From NCBI GenBank assembly GCA_002701365.1, contig NZUK01000015.1:1-64000 (forward strand): a stretch of 64,000 nucleotides of DNA, in the 5' to 3' direction. Under the pieces are notes generated by a model. The model made no database searches. It saw only the letters and a list, made by a program, of their open reading frames with translations, and had not been told where the DNA came from. Each line of letters begins with the position of its first letter. Position 1 is the stretch's first letter. The translations under genes were made by a program, and so were the position numbers. The DNA comes from Flavobacteriales bacterium (GTDB lineage Bacteria > Bacteroidota > Bacteroidia > Flavobacteriales > TMED113). Shown one piece after another: positions 40,787 to 51,892 of this stretch.

Positions 40787-41293
40787 ATGGTACAGATCTT
40801 AGTATTGTTTTTTGTTTTTTGTTTTTTGGTACTTGGCTTAATAGGAGCCATTTTGCCTATTGTCCCAGGTCCAATAATGTCGTATTTAGCGATTTTGTTG
40901 ATTCATTTTTTTACAGAACTTGAATTCTCTTTTTGGCAACTTTTTTCATATACTGTTCTTACAGTATTAGTTTTTTTATCTGATCATCTTCTTCAGTTTT
41001 TAGGGGTTAAAAAATTGGGTGGTCAAAAGCATGCTCTTTATGGGACAGCTATGGGTATTTTAACTGGAATATTTTTTCCCCCAATAGGATTGTTTGTAGG
41101 TGCATTTGTAGGTGCATTTGTAGGTGCATTAATGGATAATAAAAAGAAATTGCAGGCTACGCGTATTGCCTTTGGTGCTTTATTGGGTTTTATATTTGGA
41201 ACTGCCTTGAAATTGGGTTATGCTGTATATATTATTTTCTTAATTCTTAAGAAGATAGATTTGTGTTTAATGTTTAATTACAGTTGTCCTTAA
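40787..41293 (+). CDS. DUF456 family membrane protein
   Basis: LIGAILPIVPGPIMSYLAILL; FFPPIGLFVGAFVGAFVGALM. Confidence 0.85.
   Translation: MVQILVLFFVFCFLVLGLIGAILPIVPGPIMSYLAILLIHFFTELEFSFWQLFSYTVLTVLVFLSDHLLQFLGVKKLGGQKHALYGTAMGILTGIFFPPIGLFVGAFVGAFVGALMDNKKKLQATRIAFGALLGFIFGTALKLGYAVYIIFLILKKIDLCLMFNYSCP
41093..41128 (+). repeat. Tandem repeat, 3 copies of TTTGTAGGTGCA (12 bp)
   Basis: Direct reading; encodes FVGA x3 in the DUF456 protein. Confidence 0.95.
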
Positions 41294-41328
41294 AAATTAT
41301 TATTTTAGAATTATAATATTATAATAGT

Positions 41329-41946
41329 ATGGCAAAAATTAATTTTTCAGTATCAGATATTATTCAAAATTCGTGGTACAAATTTAGATCTGAACCTTTT
41401 TTTTGGATTATTTTGGCAATTATTAGTTTTTCTCTTGGTTTTATTAGTGATTTTGGTTTAAATGTTGATGCAGAAAATTTTGAAACAAATTTTAATCCTT
41501 TTGGATTTTTTGGCAGTTTGTTTTCCATGTATTTAGGTGCTTCAATTACTTTAATCTCAATTAATTACATGCGTGGGAAATCTATTTCTTTTCGTGATTT
41601 AATACAAGTTGATTTTAATAAATTCATACATTATCTTTTAACAACTCTATTTTGTGGTTTATTAATCATGATGGGCTTAGTATTTTTTATATTGCCAGGA
41701 ATTTATTTAATTGTTAGATTGATGTTTGCGCAATATTTAGTTCTGGATAAAAATATTTCCTTTTTTGATGCGATAAAGCTCAGTTGGAATATGACTCAGG
41801 ATAATGGTTTAGATTTATTTTCTTTCCTTCTAGCCATGCTATTTTTGTTAATAGTCGGATTTTTTAGTTTTATTTTAGGACTACTTTTGGCAATTCCAAT
41901 TATTTGGCTTTCCACAGCAAAAATATATATCGTTTTTAATAAATAA
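41329..41946 (+). CDS. Integral membrane protein of unknown function (DUF4013-like topology)
   Basis: 205 aa, several TM segments, ILPGIYLIVRLMFAQYLVLDKNISFFDAIKLSWNMTQ. Confidence 0.7.
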   Translation: MAKINFSVSDIIQNSWYKFRSEPFFWIILAIISFSLGFISDFGLNVDAENFETNFNPFGFFGSLFSMYLGASITLISINYMRGKSISFRDLIQVDFNKFIHYLLTTLFCGLLIMMGLVFFILPGIYLIVRLMFAQYLVLDKNISFFDAIKLSWNMTQDNGLDLFSFLLAMLFLLIVGFFSFILGLLLAIPIIWLSTAKIYIVFNK

Positions 41947-41955
41947 TTTTGGTAT

Positions 41956-42372
41956 TTATTCAATTAAGCTATAGTGCGGAATTTTTTTAATAAATTCAAT
42001 TTTTGTATTATCCTCTTTGAAACAATACGTTTGATTTCCATTAGTAATAATAATAAATTGTGCTTTTATTTTTTTTTGGTAGATAACACTTTGATTTATA
42101 GTTTCTTGATTTAATTTTATATTTTGGGCCTTGCATTCAACTAATAACAATGCTTGATTGTTTTTGTCGAAGCAAATTATATCGCATCTTTTTTGACGTA
42201 AATTGATATTTGTTTTTTTTTCAACAGACATAAGTGATAGTGGGTAACCTTTTTTTTCATTTAAGAATTTGATAAAATTTTGTCGCACCCATTCTTCAGG
42301 TTGATTTAGTACAAATTTTTTTCTCACTAAATCAAAAATATATTCTTGCCCATTTTGAATTTTCAATTTCAT
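41956..42372 (-). CDS. Standalone HsdR N-terminal-like domain protein (putative PD-(D/E)XK fold)
   Basis: 138 aa; EEWVRQNFIKFL...LRQKRCDIICFDKNNQALLLVECKA. Confidence 0.85.
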   Translation of the reverse strand: MKLKIQNGQEYIFDLVRKKFVLNQPEEWVRQNFIKFLNEKKGYPLSLMSVEKKTNINLRQKRCDIICFDKNNQALLLVECKAQNIKLNQETINQSVIYQKKIKAQFIIITNGNQTYCFKEDNTKIEFIKKIPHYSLIE

Positions 42373-42431
42373 AATTGTTATACATTAAAATAGCAATTTA
42401 ATTGTTTTTATTTTTATAATTTTATTTAATT

Positions 42432-43424
42432 ATGGATACTCAAAGACTTTTAAATTCAATTTCCACTAATCATTTATCTCACTTTCATTATTTACTTTTT
42501 GGTGAAGAGCACTTTTTTATTGATCAAATTGAATCTTGTTTTTTAGAAAATACTATTGCTGAAGATTTGATTGATTTTAATAGAAAAATATTTTATGGTA
42601 AAGATACAGATGTATTTTCTTTGATTAATGTCTTGCAATCTTTTCCTATGTCAGGATCAAAACAATTAATTGTTTTGCGAGAAGCACACAAAATGGATGG
42701 TATTAATGAATTAGAAACTTATTTTAAAAACCCAGTTAAAAGTACAGTTTTTGTGTTATGTTATAAAAATAAAACAATTGATAAAAGAAAGAAATGGGTT
42801 AAAGAATTTCAAAAAAAAGGTCTTTTATTTGAAAGTAAAAAGATATATGGACAAAAGATATCTAATTGGCTTAATCAAGTTTTAAGTAAAGCAAACATGA
42901 CAATTGAAAAGTCTGCAGAAATTTTATTAATTGACTCATTGGGTTCGGATTTGTCTAAATTATTTAATGCGGTTAAAAAGTTAATCAGTATCATGAGTGA
43001 CGGCAAAATTACAGCGTCAAATGTGCAAGAACATATTGGTTTTCATAGAGAGTATAATAACTTTGAGTTACAAAATGCAATAGCTGAAAAAAATGCTCAT
43101 AAAGTTTTTTTAATTACAAATTATTTTGAATCCAACCCTAATAAATTTCCATTGCCATTAACGCTAGGTCTTTTATTCTCTTTCTTCTCCAAGCTATTAT
43201 TATTGCATTCATTTGACAATCCTTCTCAAAAATATATAGCTGAACAAATAAAAGTACATCCTTTCTTTGTTTCATCATATCAAACTGCTTGCAAGCATTA
43301 TTCATTTGAAGTTTGTGTGCAAATTATTAATTATTTAAAAGAATGTGATTTAAAATTTAAAGGATTAAAAGGTGTTGATAAAAATCCACTCAAAGAATTA
43401 ATGCTCAAAATTATTTCTAGTTAA
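42432..43424 (+). CDS. holA: DNA polymerase III subunit delta
   Basis: HYLLFGEEHFFIDQIES; QSFPMSGSKQLIVLREAHK; SLGSDLSKLFNAVKKL. Confidence 0.9.
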   Translation: MDTQRLLNSISTNHLSHFHYLLFGEEHFFIDQIESCFLENTIAEDLIDFNRKIFYGKDTDVFSLINVLQSFPMSGSKQLIVLREAHKMDGINELETYFKNPVKSTVFVLCYKNKTIDKRKKWVKEFQKKGLLFESKKIYGQKISNWLNQVLSKANMTIEKSAEILLIDSLGSDLSKLFNAVKKLISIMSDGKITASNVQEHIGFHREYNNFELQNAIAEKNAHKVFLITNYFESNPNKFPLPLTLGLLFSFFSKLLLLHSFDNPSQKYIAEQIKVHPFFVSSYQTACKHYSFEVCVQIINYLKECDLKFKGLKGVDKNPLKELMLKIISS

Positions 43425-43467
43425 ATTACAAGACATATAGTACTTTATTTAAAACGTTATAATATCT

Positions 43468-45771
43468 TTGAACATCATGTTAAGAATAAATTTATTTTTT
43501 TGGCTTGTTATAACTCATATTATTGCCTTTTCACAAACAGGAACTATTAGGGGTATCATATATGATGAAGTGTTAGAACCTGCTATGGGTGCAAGTGTAT
43601 TGGTAAAAGACTCTCAATTTTATGCGGTTTCAGACTTTAATGGTTTATTCGTAATTCCTAACTTACCATATGGTGAATATATTCTAGATATCAGTTATAT
43701 TGGATATGCCACACAATCCATATCTGTCAATCTATCTGATAAAAATTCAAAAACTATTAAAGTTTATTTGACAGAATCTACAACTCAGCTAGATGAAATT
43801 AGTATTAATGCAGAAAGAGAAGAAAGAAGAAATGAGGTTAGTGTATCAACTTTAAAATTAACTACTAAAACAATTAATAAATTACCAGGAATCGGAGGAG
43901 AGGCAGATGTTGCCCAATTTTTACAAGTTCTACCAGGGGTTGTGTTTACTGGAGATCAAGGGGGACAACTTTATATTAGGGGAGGAGCTCCTATTCATAA
44001 TAAAGTACTATTAGATGGTATGACTATATACAGCCCGTTTCACTCAATAGGATTCTTTTCGGTTTTTGATACTGATTTAATTAAAAAAGCAGATGTCTAT
44101 ACAGGTGGTTTTGGTGCTGAGTATGGCGGTAGAATATCTTCAATTATGGATATTCAAACAAGAGATGGTAATAAGAAAAAATTAACTACTAATCTTTCAG
44201 TTAATACATTTGCCACTAAATTATTAATTGAAGGTCCAATATTTAAAAAACCAGAGAATGATCTTTCAAATTCCTTCATTTTTAGTGGAAAAACTTCTTA
44301 TTTAGATAAAACATCTAAGTTAATGACTTTCTCCGACGCTATAGATTTACCTTATACTTTTTATGACTTGTATGGCAAGTTATCTTTCTTTAGTCCTAGT
44401 GGCAGCAAGGTAAATGTATATGGTTTTAGGTTTAATGATGATGTTAATTATGTCGGTGAAACTCAATTAGGCTGGGGTACGTATGGATTTGGGACAAATA
44501 TTGTATTAATTCCGACATCAGCTAAAATGTTGGTTGAAGCTAAAATGTCATATTCTAAATATGATATTTTTCAAGAAGATTTCGGACGTCCTAGGAATAA
44601 TAGTAGTATAGGAGGTTATAATATAGGTTTAGATTTCTCTTATTTTATATCCCAACAACACAGGTTGAAATATGGTGCAGAAATTTTAGGCTACACTACT
44701 GTGCTAAGTTTTAGAAATACAATGGGAACATTAATTGATCCTAAAGATAATTACGATGTTTTTGGAGCATACCTAAATTACAAATTTAATAATACTAAAT
44801 TAATTGTTAATTCTGGATTGAGGATTCAAAATTATACTGCTTTGCGGGAAACTTCTTTGGAGCCAAGATTAGGCTTAAAATATAATATTAGTAGGCAGTT
44901 TAGAGTTAAAGGTTCATGGGGTATTTTTTCTCAGAATCTATTGTCTACTTCTAGTGAACGCGATGTTGTTAATTTATTTTCGGGATTTTTATCTACTCCA
45001 GAAAGTTTACCATCATCTTTTCAGGGTGAACCAATTACTTCAGCGCTTCAAAAAGCTACGCATTATATCCTAGGTTTTGAATATGATTTTAATAATTATT
45101 TAAATTTTAATATTGAGGGTTATGTGAAAGATTTTTCTCAGTTAATAGCAGAAAATAATAATCAAATCTTTGAAGATACTGAAGAATTTGAAGCACAACC
45201 AGATTACTTAAAGAAAGAATTTATTGTAGAACGTGGTTTAGCTTCAGGGTGCGATCTATTAGTAAAGTACACAGATAAAAAAATTAATATTTGGACTGTT
45301 TATTCATTTGGAATCATTGAAAGAGAAGATGAAGTTCAAACATATTATCCTCATTATGACCGCAGACATAATTTTAACTTTTTATTTTCTTATTTATTTG
45401 GAAAAAATAATGATTGGGAATTTAGTGTGCGTTGGAATTATGGATCAGGTTTTCCTTTTACACAAACACAAGCATACTATGAAGAACTTAATTTGAATAA
45501 TGGTCTGAATACTAATATTAATTCATCAAATGGTGAAATTGGTATTTTATACTCTGAATTAGGATCGGGAAGATTACCCTCTTATCATAGATTAGACATG
45601 TCCTTTAAAAAGACATACTATATAGAAAAGTTTGGTGCCAATATAGAAGGATCTGTAGGGGTTACAAACGTCTATAATCGAAATAATATTTTTTATTACA
45701 ACAGAGTAAAAGATATGCGTATTGATCAATTGCCAATTTTACCTAGTTTAGGAATTAAGTTGTCCTTTTAA
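43468..45771 (+). CDS. TonB-dependent receptor with carboxypeptidase-like regulatory domain
   Basis: GTIRGIIYDEVLEPAMGASVLVKDS plug-preceding domain; QVLPGVVFTGDQGGQLYIRGGAPIHNKVLLDGM. Confidence 0.93.
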   Translation: MNIMLRINLFFWLVITHIIAFSQTGTIRGIIYDEVLEPAMGASVLVKDSQFYAVSDFNGLFVIPNLPYGEYILDISYIGYATQSISVNLSDKNSKTIKVYLTESTTQLDEISINAEREERRNEVSVSTLKLTTKTINKLPGIGGEADVAQFLQVLPGVVFTGDQGGQLYIRGGAPIHNKVLLDGMTIYSPFHSIGFFSVFDTDLIKKADVYTGGFGAEYGGRISSIMDIQTRDGNKKKLTTNLSVNTFATKLLIEGPIFKKPENDLSNSFIFSGKTSYLDKTSKLMTFSDAIDLPYTFYDLYGKLSFFSPSGSKVNVYGFRFNDDVNYVGETQLGWGTYGFGTNIVLIPTSAKMLVEAKMSYSKYDIFQEDFGRPRNNSSIGGYNIGLDFSYFISQQHRLKYGAEILGYTTVLSFRNTMGTLIDPKDNYDVFGAYLNYKFNNTKLIVNSGLRIQNYTALRETSLEPRLGLKYNISRQFRVKGSWGIFSQNLLSTSSERDVVNLFSGFLSTPESLPSSFQGEPITSALQKATHYILGFEYDFNNYLNFNIEGYVKDFSQLIAENNNQIFEDTEEFEAQPDYLKKEFIVERGLASGCDLLVKYTDKKINIWTVYSFGIIEREDEVQTYYPHYDRRHNFNFLFSYLFGKNNDWEFSVRWNYGSGFPFTQTQAYYEELNLNNGLNTNINSSNGEIGILYSELGSGRLPSYHRLDMSFKKTYYIEKFGANIEGSVGVTNVYNRNNIFYYNRVKDMRIDQLPILPSLGIKLSF

Positions 45772-45846
45772 TATTATTAAATTTTTATATAGATTTTTTT
45801 GAGACCATTTAATAGTTTTTTTTTAAATTCGTGAAACATTTTTCCA

Positions 45847-47457
45847 ATGTCAAAAGCTAAATTTATTTTTGTTACAGGTGGTGTAACTTCTTCTTTAGGA
45901 AAAGGAATTATTGCGTCAGCTCTTGGTAATTTATTTCAATCAAGAGGATATAAAACAACTATTTTGAAGTTGGATCCATATCTCAATGTAGATCCAGGCA
46001 CTTTAAATCCTTATGAGCATGGAGAATGTTATGTTACTCAAGATGGCGCAGAAACTGATCTAGACCTTGGCCATTATGAACGCTTTTTAAACATTCCTAC
46101 TTCTCAACTTAATAATGTTACTACGGGTAGTATTTACAACACCGTAATTGAAAGAGAAAGAAAAGGTGATTTTTTAGGTAAAACGGTTCAAATAATTCCA
46201 CACATAACTGATGAGATTAAGAATCGTATTCTAAAGTTAGAAAAGAATAAAAAATTTAAAATCATTATTATTGAAATAGGAGGCACTGTAGGAGATATTG
46301 AATCGTTACCATATATTGAGGCTTTAAGGCAGTTTAAGTTTGAGCGTAAAAATGATGTTGCAGTTGTACATCTTACGTTATTGCCATTTTTGAGTGCTAC
46401 TGGAGAATTAAAAACTAAACCTACTCAACACTCTGTTAAAACAATGCTTCAATCTGGAGTTCAGCCTGATGTGATTGTATGTAGATCTGAACAACCTTTG
46501 ACAGAAAGTGTTAAACGTAAAATTGCTTTATTTTGTAATATTGAGTATGCATCAGTAATAGAGTCTGTAGATGTAGATACTATTTATGAAGTTCCTATAA
46601 AAATGTTAGAACAGAAATTAGATTCCGTAGTTTCTAAAATTTTAGGTTTTAAATCATTAAATAAAATTAATAATAGTGTTTGGAAAAAACGATTGCAGAA
46701 AATAAAGCACTCAAAAAGTGATTTAGTTATTGGTATTATTGGAAAATATGTTGAATTAAAGGATTCTTATAAGTCTATATTTGAGTCTATAACTCATGCA
46801 AGTGCATTTTTAGGTTTAGGTGTTTCAATTAATTGGATACAATCTGATCAAATTACACATAAAAATATTGCTAAAGAAGTTGCAGGATGTCATGGAGTTA
46901 TTGTTGCTCCTGGATTTGGTGATAGAGGTATCAATGGTAAAATTATTGCTGTTCAACATGCTAGAGAAAACAATGTTCCATTTTTAGGAATTTGCTTGGG
47001 GATGCAAATTGCTGTAATTGAATTTTTTCGGAATGTTTGTGGACATAAGACTGCACATTCAAGTGAAATGAATCCAAAAACTAAATACCCGGTAATAGAT
47101 TTAATGAAGAATCAATTGGATGTTATTAACAAAGGAGGCACCATGAGATTAGGTAGCTACAGATGTAAGCTTTTAAAAAGTTCTAAGTGCTATCAAGCAT
47201 ATAAAAGTGAAGATATAATGGAAAGACACAGACATAGATATGAGTTGAATAACAAGTATCGACAAGAATTAATTAATCATGGTATGTCTTTAGTAGGTAC
47301 TAATGAGGATTTAGATTTGGTTGAAATTATCGAAATTGATAAGCACCCCTGGTTTGTTGGAGTTCAATTTCATCCGGAATATCAAAGTACATTTATTAAT
47401 CCACACCCCCTATTTATTTCTTTTATTAATGCTACACTCTTAAATTTAAAATCATGA
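45847..47457 (+). CDS. pyrG: CTP synthase
   Basis: KFIFVTGGVTSSLGKGIIASALG; FLGICLGMQIAVIEF. Confidence 0.98.
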   Translation: MSKAKFIFVTGGVTSSLGKGIIASALGNLFQSRGYKTTILKLDPYLNVDPGTLNPYEHGECYVTQDGAETDLDLGHYERFLNIPTSQLNNVTTGSIYNTVIERERKGDFLGKTVQIIPHITDEIKNRILKLEKNKKFKIIIIEIGGTVGDIESLPYIEALRQFKFERKNDVAVVHLTLLPFLSATGELKTKPTQHSVKTMLQSGVQPDVIVCRSEQPLTESVKRKIALFCNIEYASVIESVDVDTIYEVPIKMLEQKLDSVVSKILGFKSLNKINNSVWKKRLQKIKHSKSDLVIGIIGKYVELKDSYKSIFESITHASAFLGLGVSINWIQSDQITHKNIAKEVAGCHGVIVAPGFGDRGINGKIIAVQHARENNVPFLGICLGMQIAVIEFFRNVCGHKTAHSSEMNPKTKYPVIDLMKNQLDVINKGGTMRLGSYRCKLLKSSKCYQAYKSEDIMERHRHRYELNNKYRQELINHGMSLVGTNEDLDLVEIIEIDKHPWFVGVQFHPEYQSTFINPHPLFISFINATLLNLKS

Positions 47458-49184
47458 ATAATAAAGGTTTAGACATTAATTTTTTTATAGGCATTTTTTT
47501 AATATTTGGTATTTTAACTTGGTTTCGTTCTACACAAGTACCATCAGAAGATGACTCATCGAGTATTATTAATTATACTGAATCTAATATTGATAATACA
47601 ACTGAATTGAATGATAATGATCAAAATACAACCCATTTCGAGGATTTAGATATAGATTTAGAAAAAGAGTCACAATACGTTCTTTCAAACAATATATTAG
47701 ATATTAAAATTTCAAATTATGGTGCATCTATTAAAGAAGTGACATTACAGGATTACTACACCTATGATTCTTTAGAATTAAAATTAATTCAGGATTTAAA
47801 TTTTAATTTTTCTTTTTTCATGGGAGAGAAAAAAATTAACTCTAATAGTATTATTTTTAATAATGTAATAAATGAAGAAAATAAAATTTCATTTTTATAT
47901 AAAGACCAACAAGACAATTCTTTAATTTTTGTCTATGAGTTATTACCAGATAGTTACATGGTTAGTTTTTCTGTTTTGACAGAGGAGGGGAGTACTTATA
48001 TAGAACCAAATAAATTAACGTGGTTACAAAACGCTAATCAATTAGAAAAAAATTTAAATAATGAACGGAACTCGACTACGATTAATTATTCTAATAATAA
48101 TAAATCATCTAAGCAATTATCCTTAGTTAAGGATGTGCAAAAAAATATAGAAGCTCCTGTATGGGTTGCTCACAAACAGCAGTTTTTTTCTACGATTATT
48201 TCTTCAGAAAATTTATTCGAATCAGTTAATCTTGGTATTTCATCTCCGGATGATGATTCTTATGTAAAATCATTAAAATCAGAATTTAATCTTTCAAATG
48301 ATAATACTCGAAAAAAATATGAATTTGATCTATATTTTGTTCCAAATAAGTATTCTTTATTAGCATCTTTTGAAAAAGGCTTTGAATCATTGGTGCCACT
48401 TGGTTGGGGAGTGTTTGGATGGGTAAATAAATTTTTAATTATTCCAATGTTTAATTTCTTAGATAATTTTGGATTAAATTATGGCTTAATTATCCTAATT
48501 ATAGCAGTTGTTATTAAATTAATTTTATTTTGGCCTACAAGAAGTTCATATCTTTCAATGGCTAAAATGAGAGTTTTAAAGCCTGAAATTGATACTATCA
48601 ATGAAAAAATTGAAGACCCTGTGCAGCGTCAACAGGCACATATGAATCTATACAGAAAAACAGGTGTCAATCCCTTAGGGGGATGTCTTCCTATGTTGTT
48701 GCAGATGCCGATTCTTATTGCTTTGTTTAGATTTTTTCCTGCCTCTATAGAGTTGCGACAGCAAAGTTTTTTGTGGGCAGATGACTTGTCAACATATGAC
48801 TCAATTTTAGATTTAGGATTTAATATACCATTATATGGTGATCATATAAGTTTATTTGCAATACTAATGACCTTAGCAACTGTTTTGCAGATGTTTTATT
48901 CCAATCAAATGTCTTCACAAAATGCGCAGATGCCACAAATGAAATACGTTATGTATACTATGCCTGTAATCTTTTTATTTGTAATGAATAACTACTCTTC
49001 GGCATTGAGTTATTATTATTTCTTAGCTAACTTAATTACTTTTGCACAGCAAGCAATTATTCGCAATAGTATGGATGATAATAAGTTATATGCAATGCTA
49101 CAAGAGAATAAAAAGAAACCAATTAAAAAGTCAAAGTTTCAACAGCGCTTGGAAGAATTAGCAAAAAAACAAAAAACAAAATGA
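47454..49184 (+). CDS. yidC: Membrane protein insertase YidC
   Basis: GWGVFGWVNKFLIIPMFNFLDNFGLNYGLIILIIAVVIKLILFWPTRSSYLSMAKM; NPLGGCLPMLLQMPILIALFRFFP; ATGA overlap with pyrG. Confidence 0.97.
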   Translation: MNNKGLDINFFIGIFLIFGILTWFRSTQVPSEDDSSSIINYTESNIDNTTELNDNDQNTTHFEDLDIDLEKESQYVLSNNILDIKISNYGASIKEVTLQDYYTYDSLELKLIQDLNFNFSFFMGEKKINSNSIIFNNVINEENKISFLYKDQQDNSLIFVYELLPDSYMVSFSVLTEEGSTYIEPNKLTWLQNANQLEKNLNNERNSTTINYSNNNKSSKQLSLVKDVQKNIEAPVWVAHKQQFFSTIISSENLFESVNLGISSPDDDSYVKSLKSEFNLSNDNTRKKYEFDLYFVPNKYSLLASFEKGFESLVPLGWGVFGWVNKFLIIPMFNFLDNFGLNYGLIILIIAVVIKLILFWPTRSSYLSMAKMRVLKPEIDTINEKIEDPVQRQQAHMNLYRKTGVNPLGGCLPMLLQMPILIALFRFFPASIELRQQSFLWADDLSTYDSILDLGFNIPLYGDHISLFAILMTLATVLQMFYSNQMSSQNAQMPQMKYVMYTMPVIFLFVMNNYSSALSYYYFLANLITFAQQAIIRNSMDDNKLYAMLQENKKKPIKKSKFQQRLEELAKKQKTK

Positions 49185-49651
49185 GAGGTTTATTAGTTGT
49201 CTCATTTTTTTTAGTAGTTCAATGTTCGTGTAGCCATATTTTTAATATCCAACAGAAAAAACCTAATGCAGAAGATTTGATTGTTAAAATGAGAAGAACT
49301 GCATGTTATGGAACATGTCCACAATATGAAATTCATATTTATAATAGTGGTTTTATTTATTATAAAGGCATAATGTTTGTTGAAAAAAAAGGTTGTTTTT
49401 TTAGTTATATTTCTTTAAACAGTATTGAGCAAATAAAAATGACTTTGGATCAAATAAATTTTTTCCAAATGGAAGATGATTATCTATCACCAATTACAGA
49501 TGTCCCCTCTGTTATTTTAGAAGTTAGTATTGGTGATAAAAAGCATGTTGTTAAAGATAGACTAAGTGGTCCAAAAGAATTAAAAAATGCCCATAATTTT
49601 ATTGATTCGATTGCTAACTCGGTAGTTGACTGGCTACTATGTGTAGATTAA
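49181..49651 (+). CDS. DUF6438-like lipoprotein
   Basis: MRRTACYGTCPQYEIHIYNSGFIYYKG; ATGA overlap with yidC. Confidence 0.75.
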   Translation: MRGLLVVSFFLVVQCSCSHIFNIQQKKPNAEDLIVKMRRTACYGTCPQYEIHIYNSGFIYYKGIMFVEKKGCFFSYISLNSIEQIKMTLDQINFFQMEDDYLSPITDVPSVILEVSIGDKKHVVKDRLSGPKELKNAHNFIDSIANSVVDWLLCVD

Positions 49652-50484
49652 GATAAAAAATCAATTAGTTTTCCATATTTATTTACTCTGATTCCTTTAC
49701 TAGTGTATTTTACAGTGCAGCATTCATATTTATAGTCATGTTCTAAGAAAAGAATATAATTTTCATTTACTGCTTCTTCTAGAAATATTTTTTTTTCTTT
49801 TAGAGTAAGTAAAGGTCGCGTATCATAACCCATCACATATGGTAATGGAATGTGACCTATCGAAGGTAATAAATCAGCCATAAAGACAATAGTCTTATTT
49901 TTAAATTTAATTATTGGGATCATTTGTGCTTCAGTATGACCAGAAAAGAATTTAACCATTATATTTGGATACAATTCTCCCTCATTTATGAACTTTAATT
50001 TCTTTTTTTCTGCAATCAAATTAAAATTTTCTTTTAAGAATGATGCTTTTTCTCTACTGTTTGGATTATTTGCGAGGTCCCAGTGAATTTTATTTGTCAA
50101 GTGTTGAGCATTTGGAAATAATAATCTGTATTCATTGTCGTTTTTAATAATTGCACCGCCACAATGATCAAAATGTAGATGAGTGAAAAAAACGTCAGTG
50201 ATTTGGTTTGGAGAAAGTCCAATTTTGTTTAGTGATTTTATTAAATTATCGTTCCCATGTAAATAAAAGTATTTAAAAAACTTTGCACTTTGTTTATTTC
50301 CAATACCAGTATCTATTAAAATTTTTCTTTCACCTTGCTCAATTAATAAACATCTCATACTCCACGAACACATGTTGTTTTCATCAGCTGGATTTGTTTG
50401 AGACCAAATACTTTTAGGTACTACGCCAAACATTGCACCTCCGTCAAGTTTAAAATTTCCAGTATTTATTACATGTATATTCAT
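49648..50484 (-). CDS. MBL-fold metallohydrolase
   Basis: LIDTGIGN; FFTHLHFDHCGGAI; FFSGHTEAQMIP. Confidence 0.93.
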   Translation of the reverse strand: MNIHVINTGNFKLDGGAMFGVVPKSIWSQTNPADENNMCSWSMRCLLIEQGERKILIDTGIGNKQSAKFFKYFYLHGNDNLIKSLNKIGLSPNQITDVFFTHLHFDHCGGAIIKNDNEYRLLFPNAQHLTNKIHWDLANNPNSREKASFLKENFNLIAEKKKLKFINEGELYPNIMVKFFSGHTEAQMIPIIKFKNKTIVFMADLLPSIGHIPLPYVMGYDTRPLLTLKEKKIFLEEAVNENYILFLEHDYKYECCTVKYTSKGIRVNKYGKLIDFLS

Positions 50485-50542
50485 CTTCCTATACTATATT
50501 GTAAATATATATGATTTCTTTAATTATAAAATAATATAGGAT

Positions 50543-51892
50543 ATGAAAATACATTTTATAGCTATTGGAGGTAGTATTATGCATAGTTTAGCAATTGAAT
50601 TAAAGAAAAATGGTCATTTTGTAACTGGTTCAGATGATGTTATATATGAGCCGTCGAAATCTAATTTAATTAACCATAAAATTCTACCCCAAAAATACGG
50701 CTGGTATACTAATCGTATTCATCCTAATTTAGATTTAGTTATTCTAGGTATGCACGCTAAAAAAAACAACCCTGAACTTTTAGAAGCTCAAAAATTAAAT
50801 ATTCCCATTATGTCTTTTCCTAAGTTTATTTCTAACTATGCAAAAGATAAAAAAAGAATTGTCATTTCTGGAAGTCATGGCAAAACTACTATTACCTCTA
50901 TGATTATTCATGTTTTAAAGTATAATAAAGTTGCCTGTGATTATTTAGTCGGGGCACAGTTAGATGGTATTACTAACCAAGTAAATTTAAATAATAATAA
51001 TGCCATTATTATAGAGGGCGATGAATATTGGTCTTCAGCAATTGATTTGACCCCGAAATTTATGCATTATGATGCAAATATCTTAGTTGTTTCTGGAGTT
51101 TCTTGGGATCACATTAATGTGTTCCCGACCAAAAAATCATACGAAGATGCATTTAGATTTTTATTAAATAATAGTATCAATAGTTCAGATAAAATATTTT
51201 ATTGTAAATCAGATAATTTTTTATCAAATTTCGCATCTGATAAGACTAAAAATCTGACTTCATATAATTTGCCAAATTATGAAATAAAAAATGGTCAAAC
51301 ATTTGTGTTATATAAAAATCAACAGTATCCATTAAATATATTTGGAAAACATAATTTATATAATTTAGAGGCTGCTAGATCTGTTTGTTTAGAATTAGGA
51401 ATTTCAAATAATAAATTTTATAATTCTATGCAAAGTTTTAAAGGAGCTAGTCGTAGACTAAATGTAATTAAAACGTTTAATGATTCCGGAACAATTTATT
51501 ATGATTTTGCTCATTCTCCTTCCAAAGTTTTAGCTACCGTCAATGCAGTTAAGGATTTAAACCCTGAAAGACATTTAATTGCTTGTTTAGAATTACATAC
51601 ATATAGTAGTTTGAATGTTAATTTTTTACCAAATTATAGTAATGTTGTCATGAATTGTGATGAATTTTGGCTTTACTTAGATGCAGCTGAATTAAAACGT
51701 AAAGGTTTACCTGAGATTACATCAGAATTTTTAATTTCATGTTTTAATCATTCTAATATATCTATAATACTTGACAAGAAAATTTTAAGAAGAAAGATAT
51801 TAGATGTTAATTTGGTTAATACTAATCTATTATTAATGAGTTCGGGTAGTTTTTCAGGATTAAATATCGATGAACTGGTTGCACAAAATTAA
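50543..51892 (+). CDS. mpl: UDP-N-acetylmuramate:L-Ala-gamma-D-Glu-meso-DAP ligase (Mpl-type Mur ligase)
   Basis: [59 protein letters not shown]-like [11 protein letters not shown]. Confidence 0.92.
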   Translation: MKIHFIAIGGSIMHSLAIELKKNGHFVTGSDDVIYEPSKSNLINHKILPQKYGWYTNRIHPNLDLVILGMHAKKNNPELLEAQKLNIPIMSFPKFISNYAKDKKRIVISGSHGKTTITSMIIHVLKYNKVACDYLVGAQLDGITNQVNLNNNNAIIIEGDEYWSSAIDLTPKFMHYDANILVVSGVSWDHINVFPTKKSYEDAFRFLLNNSINSSDKIFYCKSDNFLSNFASDKTKNLTSYNLPNYEIKNGQTFVLYKNQQYPLNIFGKHNLYNLEAARSVCLELGISNNKFYNSMQSFKGASRRLNVIKTFNDSGTIYYDFAHSPSKVLATVNAVKDLNPERHLIACLELHTYSSLNVNFLPNYSNVVMNCDEFWLYLDAAELKRKGLPEITSEFLISCFNHSNISIILDKKILRRKILDVNLVNTNLLLMSSGSFSGLNIDELVAQN

